Origin: Parvicella sp964387945
GTDB taxonomy: Bacteria; Bacteroidota; Bacteroidia; Flavobacteriales_D; Parvicellaceae
Assembly (NCBI GenBank): GCA_964387945.1
Contig: CAYLYX010000010.1
Coordinates: 54,759 to 118,758 of the forward strand
Length of the DNA: 64,000 bases
Reading direction: 5' to 3'
In this document: one piece after another, positions 1-8,721 of the stretch
Layout: every line of letters starts with the position of its first letter
How positions within the stretch are numbered: position 1 is the stretch's first letter
Notes under the pieces: model-generated
What the model was told of the DNA's origin: nothing
Databases searched by the model: none
Seen by the model: the letters and a program-made list of their open reading frames with translations, nothing else
Translations under genes and position numbers: made by a program

Positions 1-439
1 ATAGGTTAGCCAGTGCAATACCATCGGCAATTGCTAGCTGAGGACCCAAGTGAGAAATCATCCCCACCACATTGTAGTCTTTGGTACCAAAATGAAAAGA
101 CCGATCACGACCTTTTGTGAATCCTAATTCTTTACCCTGAAATTGAGCAAAAAGACGGTGCAACGGAATATTTCTGGTTGTGAAAACACCTAAGTTTCGA
201 TGCATGGGTAGGATGAATTCTTCATCTTGAAGAGCAGCGGTACAACCCACAGAAATTCCTTCCTGACCATAGCCAGAGAACCATTTCGAAATTTTACCTT
301 GTCTCAGTAAAATTAGCATTTTCTCTTCGATCATTCTAGGAAGTTTGATGCTGTAGTAAAGCTCTTTTAACTTCTTGTCTCTAAGACTCTTTTTATCGTA
401 TTTAATGTGCCTTTTTTCTAGCGTACTCATGTGTTTCAT
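1..439 (-). CDS. 2-oxoisovalerate-type dehydrogenase E1 component, N-terminal fragment
   Basis: Read on the minus strand, an open frame begins at an ATG at 439 (second in-frame ATG at 430) and runs off the left edge, giving about 146 residues. The visible part has the E1 alpha signature of thiamine-pyrophosphate 2-oxoacid dehydrogenases: SGYGQEGISVG, MHRNLGVF and KGRDRSFHFG, in that order. The family oxidatively decarboxylates branched-chain 2-oxoacids as part of a cytosolic multienzyme complex. In Bacteroidetes the alpha and beta parts are often fused in one long chain, but that cannot be judged here because the rest is outside the window. A -7 box at 451-458 favours the ATG at 430, which leaves 20 bases between box and start. 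The family is fairly sure; the exact 2-oxoacid is not. Confidence 0.85.
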   Translation of the reverse strand, partial: MKHMSTLEKRHIKYDKKSLRDKKLKELYYSIKLPRMIEEKMLILLRQGKISKWFSGYGQEGISVGCTAALQDEEFILPMHRNLGVFTTRNIPLHRLFAQFQGKELGFTKGRDRSFHFGTKDYNVVGMISHLGPQLAIADGIALANL

Positions 440-450
440 CAATTATAACT

Positions 451-485
451 CAAATGTAGAAAGAATGTTCAGATAACCCCCAAAA
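451..485 (-). promoter_or_regulatory. Candidate promoter of the E1 dehydrogenase gene
   Basis: On the minus strand a perfect Bacteroidetes -7 box TACATTTG lies at 458-451 and a TTTTG lies at 485-481, 22 bases upstream of it. This matches the known TTTG / TAnnTTTG architecture of Bacteroidetes primary sigma promoters. Confidence 0.5.
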
Positions 486-517
486 TGTTCAAAAGTTCGT
501 CTTAGATGCCACTAAAA

Positions 518-548
518 TTTTGACCGTGCAACAAAAAATAGTATTTTG
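518..548 (+). promoter_or_regulatory. Candidate promoter of the T9SS substrate gene at 596
   Basis: TTTTG at 518-522 is followed after 19 bases by TATTTTG at 542-548, one base short of the TAnnTTTG consensus. The predicted transcript start is near 555, which supports translation from the ATG at 596 and not from any codon further upstream. Confidence 0.4.
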
Positions 549-595
549 GCGTCTTGTATTTCAAACACAACTATTTTTATATTACATCTACTATT

Positions 596-2575
596 ATGAA
601 GAAAATTATATTGTTATTCGGATTGATGTGTTTTGCTGCAGTTTCTTACGCTTCTCACGTAGTGGGCGGTAACATTGAAGTTGTGCAAACAGGACCGAAC
701 TCTTATGACGTAACTATGAACTTGTTTAGAGATTGTGGAGGGATTGACCTAGATGACGATCAAACCATCTATGTTTACGAACAAGGAACAAATAACTCTT
801 TTGGGTCGTTGACTGTAGCTCAATCCTCTGGGGCTGAATATGTTGTTGAATTAGGAGATTCTTGTTACACACCAACTGGACTTTGTATTGAGCAATGGAC
901 CTTTACGGGTACAATGACGCTGGCAGATAACCCTAACGGATATTATTTTGTTTGGGATGTTTGCTGTAGAAATGGAGGAATTGATAATATCAGTGCACCG
1001 AGTTCGGCAGGTAGTCTATTGTATACAGAGATTCCAGACCCTGCATTGGCAGGAATGAATTCATCACCATCTTTTGGACCGTATCCTGCTGATGGTTATT
1101 TCTGTGTAAATTATACGCAGGAAATTGAGAATCCAGTAACAGATGCAGACGGAGATTCATTGGTTTATTCCTTAGTAACACCTTATGAAGATGTTCCAAG
1201 CGTTCAGCCTTTTGCAAACGTTGCTTGGGCAGGAGGTTATTCATTGGCGAACATTGTAGGGAATGCTGCTCAGCCACCAATGTCAATCGATTCTGAGACA
1301 GGTGTAATTACAGTACATCCAGAGCAGGCGGGAGTTTATGTGTTTTCGGTTTTGGTGGAAGAGTATAGAAATGGTGTTAAAATAGGTGAAACGATCAGAG
1401 ATGTCCAGTACGAGGCGTTACCATGTTCGTTTGATTCTCCTCCAACAATTAATATGCAAGATACAGTAGCGGTTTATGCAGGTGATAGTATCTGTGTTGA
1501 TGTAACAGTAACAGATGTAGACGGAACAGACACGCTGTATGTACTACCTACCTCTAATGATTTCAACCTAAACACTACGTTTGTTTATCCAGATCAAGTA
1601 GGAAATACTTGGCAGTACAGTAATTTTAACAACTCGGGGACGGCTGCAGTGATGGATCATTTTGATATTGTAAACCTTGTTGAATACGAGGGTGTTGGAG
1701 AAATGTACCTGAGGTATTGTTGGCAGCCTGATTGTGAAAGTATTGATGAAACCTATGAAATCAACCTGCTGGCCTATTCGTTTGGATGTTCAGGAAGTGA
1801 TACGTCTCAAAGACCTGTTTACTTTGATGTACAATACGAACCAGCAGAGGTTACCTTAAACATTCCAGATTCAATTACAGTGACTTACGATGAAGACATT
1901 TGTTTTGAGGTATTAACCGTTGATGAATTGCTGACAGGTTATCCACTTGCGTTGACTCCAGTGGGTAGCGGATTTGATTACTTGGGGTACTATCAAACAC
2001 CAAGTCAAAATAGTCAAGGATATTATTATACTGACTTCTGGGGACAGGATACTGTTTATATCCCGGATTACAGTTATAGCAATGGAGAGGTTACGGGTAG
2101 AGATACGGTTGCTATTCGTTATTGCTGGACTCCAGGGTGTGGAGATGTTTATCTGAGTGAATATGAACTGGAGTATCAAGCTGCTCTTTATACGGAGTGT
2201 TTTACACTTACGGAAGACAAGGTAATGCAGGTAAATGTAGAGCCTCCTTCAAGTGAATTACAACGTGTTCCGAACGTGTTTACACCAAATGGAGACGGAG
2301 ACAATGATGTATTTAGATTGGGAGGAACTCCTGATCCATGTTACGACAGCCTTACGGTTACGATTTATAACCGATGGGGTAAGAAGGTATATGAATCAGA
2401 AGATCCCTATTTTGAATGGGATGGAACACTTAAAGGTAAAGGAAATGCTGACTGTGCAGAAGGAACCTATTTTGTACTAATCGGTGGGTCATATGGCAGT
2501 ACCTATGATTCCGTAACGGGTGAGGCTATCCCAACCGCAATTGAAGAGAAATACACGGTTCAACTGTTGAGATAA
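596..2575 (+). CDS. Secreted protein with C-terminal T9SS type B (gliding-motility, CHU_C) sorting domain
   Basis: A 659-residue exported protein. I start it at 596 because that ATG begins a clear signal peptide (MKKIILLFGLMCFAAVSYA), whereas upstream in-frame codons would bury it. The mature protein starts SHVVGGNIEV, a beginning often seen in large Bacteroidetes adhesin-like secreted proteins. The middle consists of beta-rich, cysteine-containing segments with no enzyme motif I recognise. The last 100 or so residues, from PNVFTPNGDGDNDVF to the terminal YTVQLLR, form the gliding-motility C-terminal domain (type B CTD), which directs export through the type IX secretion system and usually needs a PorP/SprF partner. 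Two PorP/SprF homologues lie elsewhere in this window. The role is unknown; surface attachment or motility is only a guess. Confidence 0.85.
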   Translation: MKKIILLFGLMCFAAVSYASHVVGGNIEVVQTGPNSYDVTMNLFRDCGGIDLDDDQTIYVYEQGTNNSFGSLTVAQSSGAEYVVELGDSCYTPTGLCIEQWTFTGTMTLADNPNGYYFVWDVCCRNGGIDNISAPSSAGSLLYTEIPDPALAGMNSSPSFGPYPADGYFCVNYTQEIENPVTDADGDSLVYSLVTPYEDVPSVQPFANVAWAGGYSLANIVGNAAQPPMSIDSETGVITVHPEQAGVYVFSVLVEEYRNGVKIGETIRDVQYEALPCSFDSPPTINMQDTVAVYAGDSICVDVTVTDVDGTDTLYVLPTSNDFNLNTTFVYPDQVGNTWQYSNFNNSGTAAVMDHFDIVNLVEYEGVGEMYLRYCWQPDCESIDETYEINLLAYSFGCSGSDTSQRPVYFDVQYEPAEVTLNIPDSITVTYDEDICFEVLTVDELLTGYPLALTPVGSGFDYLGYYQTPSQNSQGYYYTDFWGQDTVYIPDYSYSNGEVTGRDTVAIRYCWTPGCGDVYLSEYELEYQAALYTECFTLTEDKVMQVNVEPPSSELQRVPNVFTPNGDGDNDVFRLGGTPDPCYDSLTVTIYNRWGKKVYESEDPYFEWDGTLKGKGNADCAEGTYFVLIGGSYGSTYDSVTGEAIPTAIEEKYTVQLLR

Positions 2576-2600
2576 TTTTTTAGAATTAAGGATAGAAAAA

Positions 2601-2629
2601 GAGACAGCCAATGCTGTCTCTTTTTTTTT
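2601..2629 (+). terminator. Rho-independent terminator
   Basis: A perfect 8-bp stem (GAGACAGC / GCTGTCTC) with loop CAAT is followed directly by nine T, 25 bases after the stop of the T9SS substrate gene. A short A-run precedes the stem. Confidence 0.9.
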
Positions 2630-2696
2630 CTACTTATGGATAAAATAAATGCAACAATTTGTAAACTTTAACTCAAGATCACGTATACACTAATAA

Positions 2697-4985
2697 ATGT
2701 CTCACCAACAGGAACAAAATAGGTTGAACACCCGCCCTTGGCGATTGATTTGGTACTTTTTTCCCATTCAGTTGCTCATTTTGCACTTCAAGAGAAATCA
2801 CCTGCTGCTTTTCTTTTGGTTGTTGCTCTACCTTTATGTTACCAACACGATTGGCGGTAAGTACGGAATTTCCTATTTGTTTCTTGCCCCTGAATACATG
2901 GGGAGAATAGATGGACTTAGTTTCGGTATCCTTGGGTTTTCGCTAGGTGGTTTTATCACAGCATTTAATATTTATAGCTATATCCTGCATGCCAATGAGT
3001 TTCCTTTTTTGGCCACACTTTCTCGTCCGTTTTTAAAGTTTTGCTACAATAACTTCATCATCCCCCTTTTCTTTTTTCTACTCATCATTTATGAGTCGTA
3101 TAATTTCCAAGTGACGCAGGAATTGATGTCAGGAGGTCAGGCTTTGTTTCATGAACTCTGTTTTGTTTTGGGAGTTGGGATATTTCTGATCATGTCTACC
3201 GTCTTTTTTGTGTATTTCAATAAAAATGTATTTTCATTATCGGGAAAAGATGAGAGCTATTACGAGTCCTTGAAAAAAACACCCAAGGCCAAAGAGGCTA
3301 CCTTTATGAAGGAAACTACTTGGTACAAACGAATGAGTAGGGTGAGAGGTTTTAGGGTGGTGACTTATATCTATTCTCCCATTTCGATAAAGCTAGCAAG
3401 AGAAACAAGTCATTACGATACCAAATTACTCAAGGAAGTATTTGCTCAGAACCACATTAATGCTTCCATCTTCGAGATCTTCTTGATCATCTCTTTTTTT
3501 ACACTCGGGATTTTTAGAGATGTAGAATGGATGAACGTTCCTGCAGCATCCAGTATTTTACTTCTTTTTACCTTATTTTTACTAGTATTCAGCGCATTAT
3601 ACAGTTGGTTCAAAGGTTGGACATTAACACTCCTCTTGGGAGGTTTTTTGCTGCTAAATTTCTTTGCAAACTATACCGATGCGTTCCGGTTTAGAAACTA
3701 CGCATATGGAATTGATTACACGCATAAAGCAAACTACTCCTGGCAAGCCCTCAACCGATTGGCAACAAATGACTTGAATTATGATTCTTCTTACACGCAT
3801 GGCTTGTTGATGCTAGAGAATTGGAAGAAGAAGAACGAAGAACTTCTTGGACATAAGCCGAAACTTGTTTTGCTCAACATCAGTGGAGGAGGGTCACGCG
3901 CAAGTGTGTGGGCAATGGAGGTGCTGTCTCACTTGGATAGCTTAAGCGAAGGAAAGTTCTACAATCAAACCCATCTCATTACTGGTGCGTCTGGTGGAAT
4001 GATTGGGGCAACCTATTTCAGAGAACTGTATTTAAGAAAGCAAAGAGACTCAACGATTCAATTGACCTCTGATTTGTATACGAGTCAGTTGGGAGAGGAC
4101 TTGCTGAACCCACTTGCCTTTGGAATTGCAACAACAGATATGCTTTTCAGGTATCAAAAATTGCAAGACGGCAATTATACCTATACAAAGGATAGAGGAT
4201 ACTCTTTTGAGCAAAAGCTGATCAAGAACTTAGATGGTACCTTCCATAATAAACGCATCTACGACTATTGGGAAGATGAGTTCTATTCGCGCATTCCGAT
4301 GATGATTTATTCGCCCTCCGTAGTCAATGACGGAAGAAGAATACTGATCTCGCCCCAGCCTATTAGTTATTTGACCTATCATAGTGATACTCTAGGCACG
4401 AACATTCACAACTCAATGGAAAACATTGAGTTTACTAAATTGTTTGAGCGCAATAATCCTTACAACTTGAAGGTAACGAGTGCCATGCGAATGAGTGCCA
4501 CTTTTCCATACATCTTGCCCATGGTTACTTTGCCTACCGATCCACCCATTGAAGTGATGGATGCTGGAATCAGAGATAATTTTGGTTTAAAAACATCTTT
4601 GGATTTTATGCGGGTGTATAAAGGTTGGATCGAGGAAAATACGAGCGGGGTAGTCGTGGTTCAGATTCGTGATAAAGAAAAGTATTTCGAAGTGAAGAAC
4701 CCTAACAGTGGAATGGTTTTGCAGCGAATTTTTGCTCCTTTTAACTCCTTTTACAGCAATACCACCAAAACACACGATTATACTAATGATCAGTTGCTCA
4801 AGGCGGTGCCAGATTGGTTTGATGGCTCTTTTGAAATGGTCACTTTTTACATGAAGCAAAATCAAGGGAAACAGATTTCTATGAGCTGGCACTTGACTTC
4901 TCTGGATAAAAAAGTGATTTCTACAGCTTTATCCGAGAAGGAAAACAAGGAAGCCACAGCACGATTACTTAAGATTCTAAACTGA
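2697..4985 (+). CDS. Membrane-anchored patatin-like phospholipase
   Basis: A 762-residue protein with two parts. Residues about 15-345 hold several hydrophobic membrane segments. The C-terminal half is a patatin-type lipid acyl hydrolase: an oxyanion-hole motif SGGGSRAS, the nucleophile in GASGG (Ser at about residue 432), and the catalytic Asp in VMDAGIRDNFG (about residue 622). Patatins use a Ser-Asp dyad to hydrolyse acyl esters of phospholipids. The fused membrane region suggests action at the inner membrane, with the catalytic side uncertain. It has its own gene space, with a terminator upstream and the pur operon promoter downstream. The substrate cannot be read from sequence. Catalytic residues are all present, so an active enzyme is likely. 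Confidence 0.85.
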   Translation: MSHQQEQNRLNTRPWRLIWYFFPIQLLILHFKRNHLLLFFWLLLYLYVTNTIGGKYGISYLFLAPEYMGRIDGLSFGILGFSLGGFITAFNIYSYILHANEFPFLATLSRPFLKFCYNNFIIPLFFFLLIIYESYNFQVTQELMSGGQALFHELCFVLGVGIFLIMSTVFFVYFNKNVFSLSGKDESYYESLKKTPKAKEATFMKETTWYKRMSRVRGFRVVTYIYSPISIKLARETSHYDTKLLKEVFAQNHINASIFEIFLIISFFTLGIFRDVEWMNVPAASSILLLFTLFLLVFSALYSWFKGWTLTLLLGGFLLLNFFANYTDAFRFRNYAYGIDYTHKANYSWQALNRLATNDLNYDSSYTHGLLMLENWKKKNEELLGHKPKLVLLNISGGGSRASVWAMEVLSHLDSLSEGKFYNQTHLITGASGGMIGATYFRELYLRKQRDSTIQLTSDLYTSQLGEDLLNPLAFGIATTDMLFRYQKLQDGNYTYTKDRGYSFEQKLIKNLDGTFHNKRIYDYWEDEFYSRIPMMIYSPSVVNDGRRILISPQPISYLTYHSDTLGTNIHNSMENIEFTKLFERNNPYNLKVTSAMRMSATFPYILPMVTLPTDPPIEVMDAGIRDNFGLKTSLDFMRVYKGWIEENTSGVVVVQIRDKEKYFEVKNPNSGMVLQRIFAPFNSFYSNTTKTHDYTNDQLLKAVPDWFDGSFEMVTFYMKQNQGKQISMSWHLTSLDKKVISTALSEKENKEATARLLKILN

Positions 4986-5007
4986 TCGCTCAGTCGACTC
5001 AAATCGT

Positions 5008-5015
5008 TACATTTG
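5008..5015 (+). promoter_or_regulatory. -7 box of the purK-purE-exoA operon
   Basis: Perfect TACATTTG, 23 bases before the purK ATG. I see no good TTTG at the -33 distance. Confidence 0.5.
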
Positions 5016-5038
5016 TAGTTCGAAAATGTGATAGGATC

Positions 5039-6196
5039 ATGAGTCATTATACCACTTCAGAATTAAAATTAGGTATTATTTGCGGAGGCCAGTTGGGACG
5101 AATGCTGGGTTTGGCAGCCAGTAATTGGGATATTTCAACCTACGTGCTAGACGCTACCGAAAACTGTCCGGCTAGTAAATCATGTGATGTGCATGTTTTG
5201 GGCCACCATATGGATTATGAAGCCGTTTACAATTTTGGAAAGAAGGTGGATATGCTGACGTTTGAAATTGAGCACGTCAACCTTGAAGCACTCCGAAAAT
5301 TAAAAGCAGAGGGATTAGCCATCTATCCCGATCCTGAGTTGTTGGCCATTATCCAAGACAAAGGCTTACAAAAACAGTTTTACGCAAAGCACGATATTCC
5401 TACTTCTCCCTTTGCGTTGTATTCCTCAAAAGAAGACATCAAAGGAGCAATTGAAGAAGGAAAAATTCAGTTTCCATTTGTTCAGAAATCTAGAGCGGCA
5501 GGATATGATGGAAAGGGAGTGTCAGTGATACTAAAGCCTGATGACTTAGATAAGTTGATGGATACACCTTCTATGGTTGAGAATGCTGTAGACATTGAAA
5601 AAGAACTGTCTGTTATCGTTGCTAGAAACAAAAGTGGAGAAACAAAGTGTTATCCTATAGTGGATATGGTATTCAATCAAGAAGCGAATTTGGTTGACTA
5701 TTTACTTTGTCCAGCGGATGTTTCTGAAGCTATCGAATACAAGTGTCAGCAAATCGCATTAAACATTGCCGAAAAACTGGATTTGGCGGGATTGTTAGCA
5801 GTTGAATTGTTTCTAGACAAACAAGGAAACATACTCGTAAACGAGTGTGCACCTAGAACGCATAACAGTGGTCATCACACCATCGAGTCGAACTATACTT
5901 CTCAATTTGAACAACAGTTGAGAGCAATACTTAATTTCCCACTTGGTGATACCAAGATCAAAACACCAGCTGTAATGGTAAATGTGATTGGGGAGGAAGG
6001 TCATCAAGGTCCAGTTTATTATCAAGGGTTTGAGAAGGTAGTCAGTATTTCTGGTGCCCACCCACACATTTATGGCAAAGCAGTGACCAAACCGTTCCGA
6101 AAGATGGGACATATCACCGTTTTGGGAGATACCGTAGAAGAAGCCATCGCAAAAGCAAAAGAGATTAAACAAACGATAAAAGTTATAACCCAATGA
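5039..6196 (+). CDS. purK: 5-(carboxyamino)imidazole ribonucleotide synthase
   Basis: A 385-residue ATP-grasp enzyme of de novo purine synthesis. It carboxylates aminoimidazole ribonucleotide with ATP and bicarbonate to give N5-CAIR in the cytosol. The N-terminus LGIICGGQLGRML is the standard PurK nucleotide-fold start. FVQKSRAAGYDGKGV is the ATP-grasp loop, and EKELSVIVARN and NECAPRTHNSGHHTIE complete the ATP/metal site. Length is normal for the family. The stop overlaps the purE start by four bases (ATGA), so translation is coupled to the next enzyme of the pathway. Nothing unusual is visible. Confidence 0.97.
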   Translation: MSHYTTSELKLGIICGGQLGRMLGLAASNWDISTYVLDATENCPASKSCDVHVLGHHMDYEAVYNFGKKVDMLTFEIEHVNLEALRKLKAEGLAIYPDPELLAIIQDKGLQKQFYAKHDIPTSPFALYSSKEDIKGAIEEGKIQFPFVQKSRAAGYDGKGVSVILKPDDLDKLMDTPSMVENAVDIEKELSVIVARNKSGETKCYPIVDMVFNQEANLVDYLLCPADVSEAIEYKCQQIALNIAEKLDLAGLLAVELFLDKQGNILVNECAPRTHNSGHHTIESNYTSQFEQQLRAILNFPLGDTKIKTPAVMVNVIGEEGHQGPVYYQGFEKVVSISGAHPHIYGKAVTKPFRKMGHITVLGDTVEEAIAKAKEIKQTIKVITQ

Positions 6197-6690
6197 ATCC
6201 ACTTGTAAGCATAATAATGGGATCAGATTCTGATCTACCTGTAATGAACGAAGCCGCAAAAATTTTAGAGGAGCTAAACGTTAGCTATGAAAAGACAATC
6301 GTTAGTGCTCACCGCACACCAGAGCGAATGTTTGAATTTGCCAAAGGAGCTCACGAGAGAGGGATTCGTGTGATTATTGCAGGTGCTGGAGGAGCGGCTC
6401 ATTTACCTGGAATGGTAGCTTCGTTATCACCCCTTCCTGTGATTGGAGTACCGGTAAAGTCTTCCAATAGCATCGATGGTTGGGACTCTGTGTTGTCTAT
6501 TTTGCAAATGCCGGGAGGAGTTCCGGTAGCCACGGTTGCCCTAAATGGTGCTAAAAATGCTGGAATTTTGGCAGTGCAGATTATTGGCAGTGCTGATGAG
6601 TCGGTAAGAAATGCAGTACTGGATTATAAAGAAGGGTTGAAAGAAGCGGTGATGAAGAAAGTTGATAACCTAAAACAAAATCAAGGATAG
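6193..6690 (+). CDS. purE: N5-carboxyaminoimidazole ribonucleotide mutase
   Basis: A 165-residue class I PurE, which moves the carboxyl group of N5-CAIR to C4 to make CAIR, the step after PurK. Motifs: SIIMGSDSDLPVM at the N-terminus, VSAHRTPERMFEF with the active-site His, and AGAGGAAHLPGMVAS. Length is usual for the bacterial enzyme. It overlaps purK by four bases, and its TAG stop is followed at once by the exoA ATG with no gap, so the three are one transcript with tight coupling. Confidence 0.97.
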   Translation: MNPLVSIIMGSDSDLPVMNEAAKILEELNVSYEKTIVSAHRTPERMFEFAKGAHERGIRVIIAGAGGAAHLPGMVASLSPLPVIGVPVKSSNSIDGWDSVLSILQMPGGVPVATVALNGAKNAGILAVQIIGSADESVRNAVLDYKEGLKEAVMKKVDNLKQNQG

Positions 6691-7452
6691 ATGAAGTTAA
6701 TCTCATGGAATCTTAACGGAATTCGCGCAGTTGCAAAGAAAGGACTGGCAGATACGATTAAAGAATTGGATGCTGACGTGATTTGTTTTCAGGAAACAAA
6801 AGCTCAAGATGATCAAGTGTTGGAAGCTTTGGAAGGAGTTGAAGGGTATCACGTTTACAGCAATTCTGCCGAAAAGAAGGGGTACAGTGGAACGGCTATT
6901 TTGTCTAAAGTCGAGCCAATAAGTATCGTTAATGGTTTGGGAGTTGAAGAACATGACAACGAAGGAAGATTGATCACGGCTGAGTTCGAGGATTATTTTC
7001 TGTTGACGGCTTATGTTCCCAACAGCCAAAGAGGTTTAGCAAGAATTGATTATCGACAAGAGTGGGATAAGGCACTGTTGGCGCACATGAAAAAACTGGA
7101 AGCTACCAAGCCAGTTATTCTTTGTGGAGATCTTAACGTGGCGCACCAACCGATTGACTTGAAAAACCCGAAATCTAATTTTAACAAGACAGCTGGCTAC
7201 ACAGAATGGGAAATAGCAGGAATGGATAACTTTCTCAAAGGTGGTTATACCGATTCGTTTAGGCATTTTTACCCAAATGAAATTAAATACTCTTGGTGGA
7301 GTTACCGAATGAATGCCAGAGCTAAGAACGTGGGCTGGAGAATCGATTATTTTTTGGTGAGCGATAACTACATGGACCATGTGGAGGACGCATTTATCCT
7401 CAATGGCGTAATGGGATCTGACCACTGTCCTGTGGGGATTACAACAAAGTAA
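6691..7452 (+). CDS. xth: Exodeoxyribonuclease III (AP endonuclease)
   Basis: A 253-residue member of the exonuclease-endonuclease-phosphatase fold. Family role: cuts DNA at abasic sites and removes 3'-blocking groups in base excision repair. Visible motifs: WNLNGIRA, CFQETKAQDD with the metal-binding Glu, GDLNVAHQPIDL with the catalytic Asp-Asn pair, and GSDHCPVG with the catalytic Asp-His. Length matches the ExoA/Xth type. It starts immediately after the purE stop, and its own stop shares a base with the next start (TAATG). The link to purine genes is probably only operon packing. Confidence 0.95.
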   Translation: MKLISWNLNGIRAVAKKGLADTIKELDADVICFQETKAQDDQVLEALEGVEGYHVYSNSAEKKGYSGTAILSKVEPISIVNGLGVEEHDNEGRLITAEFEDYFLLTAYVPNSQRGLARIDYRQEWDKALLAHMKKLEATKPVILCGDLNVAHQPIDLKNPKSNFNKTAGYTEWEIAGMDNFLKGGYTDSFRHFYPNEIKYSWWSYRMNARAKNVGWRIDYFLVSDNYMDHVEDAFILNGVMGSDHCPVGITTK

Positions 7453-8099
7453 TGTCTTTAGAACACCTTGCAGATTTATTAGAAGCAAACGAAGCGTTAA
7501 AAGTTACCTGGATAGATACTGCTTCACTTCGTATTTTTGGAAATGATAGAGAGGTTGTCATCACTACCGATCCATCCAAACAAGACGCTTGGGTACTCGA
7601 TTCAAAATGGTTGGATCATCCTGAAATTGTAGTGTCTAAACTAATTCATAAACTGGGGCTTTCGAATCGAATTCATGCCCGGAAATGCAGTGTGCAGAGA
7701 GTTGATAAATCAACGATGGATCAATTTCTTCAGGAGCATCACATCAACGGAGTAGCGGGAGCAAAGCATAAATTTGGCCTTTTTTACTTAGGCGAATTGG
7801 TTTCATTGGCAAGTTTTGCAACGCCTAGAGTAATCAACGAACAAAAGTCGGGTGCGCTGGTGAGGTTCTGTGTGAAGTCAAAATGCTCCATTTCAGGTGG
7901 TTTAGATAAATTGCTACAACATTACATTAAAACCTATCCTTGCGATGACATCTTTACCTACGTAGATTTGAGCTGGAGTACGGGAAATGGGTTTAAACGT
8001 TTAGGGTTTCGTGCCGAAGGAACCAAAGAACTAAACGGAAAGACAATGCTCCGCCTTAGGCTGGTTATCGATAAAAGTTCATCTCATCCACATATTTAA
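7452..8099 (+). CDS. Uncharacterised protein with GNAT-like domain resembling phage-encoded proteins
   Basis: A 215-residue protein with no firm family name. The N-terminal 70 residues are unfamiliar. From about residue 70 (KLGLSNRIHARKCSV) through FLQEHHINGVAGAKHKFGLF, RFCVKSKCSISGGLDKLL and GNGFKRLGF, the pattern resembles a domain I know from many phage and homing-endonuclease-associated proteins. Its end looks like motif B of GNAT acyltransferases (N-x-x-x-KLGF). That link is pattern memory, not a search result. It starts by a one-base overlap with the exoA stop, so it is part of the purK operon. Its last 35 bases overlap the convergent nadD gene. An acyltransferase or nucleic-acid-related role is possible but unproven. 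Confidence 0.7.
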   Translation: MSLEHLADLLEANEALKVTWIDTASLRIFGNDREVVITTDPSKQDAWVLDSKWLDHPEIVVSKLIHKLGLSNRIHARKCSVQRVDKSTMDQFLQEHHINGVAGAKHKFGLFYLGELVSLASFATPRVINEQKSGALVRFCVKSKCSISGGLDKLLQHYIKTYPCDDIFTYVDLSWSTGNGFKRLGFRAEGTKELNGKTMLRLRLVIDKSSSHPHI

Positions 8100-8721
8100 A
8101 GACGGGTGCTGTGAGCATGTATTTTACATCTATCCCTTCTTTAATAGCATTTCGAATAAACGTTGCGGAGATGTTCATAATGGGAGCATCGCATTTAATG
8201 ATGCGTTCGTCAGCACTAAGTTCTTCAGTTACTTTAGTTGTAACATCTTCAGTAGAAACATGCACTCTTGGGTAGACAACAATTCGATGATTGGCAAGAA
8301 TCTCTTCGTAATTCTTCCACTTATGAAAAGACCTTAGGTTATCTTCTCCCATGATAAGTACAAACTCTTTGTCTTCATGTTTTTCTCGGAGGTATGCGAG
8401 GGTATTGATCGTGTAATTCGGCTGAGGTAGACCAAACTCCACATCGCTTACTTTGAGGTGAATATTATCTTCGATGGCTTCTTTTACCATGGCCAAGCGG
8501 TGATGATCAGCTAGCAGACTAGCTTTCTTTTTATGTGGGTTGTGAGGCGTTACCACAAACCAAACCTCATCTAGCATGGTTGCAGACACCATGTAATTGG
8601 CAATGATTAAGTGTCCAACATGAATAGGGTTGAACGTACCGAAGAACAAACCAATCTTTTTGGCACCAGAAGGGTTATCCCCCCAAAGTAGTTTGTTAAC
8701 ATCGATGGAATAATCAGTCAT
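8065..8721 (-). CDS. nadD: Nicotinate-nucleotide adenylyltransferase
   Basis: A 218-residue enzyme that joins nicotinate mononucleotide to AMP from ATP, the penultimate step of NAD synthesis, in the cytosol. The nucleotidyltransferase motif GTFNPIHVGH sits at residues 28-37, and the C-terminal ISATFIRNAIKEG is the ISSTxIR-type ATP-binding motif. There is an N-terminal extension of about 20 residues before the first strand compared with shorter homologues; no internal ATG offers a better start. The start overlaps the end of gmk by eight bases, so it is the third gene of the yicC-gmk-nadD operon. Its 3' end overlaps the convergent GNAT-like gene by 35 bases. Confidence 0.96.
   Translation of the reverse strand: MTDYSIDVNKLLWGDNPSGAKKIGLFFGTFNPIHVGHLIIANYMVSATMLDEVWFVVTPHNPHKKKASLLADHHRLAMVKEAIEDNIHLKVSDVEFGLPQPNYTINTLAYLREKHEDKEFVLIMGEDNLRSFHKWKNYEEILANHRIVVYPRVHVSTEDVTTKVTEELSADERIIKCDAPIMNISATFIRNAIKEGIDVKYMLTAPVFKYVDEMNFYR

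Noticed and set aside
990..1286. Minus-strand open frame within the first T9SS substrate gene
   Set aside because: Composition is that of an antisense shadow; no signal of its own.
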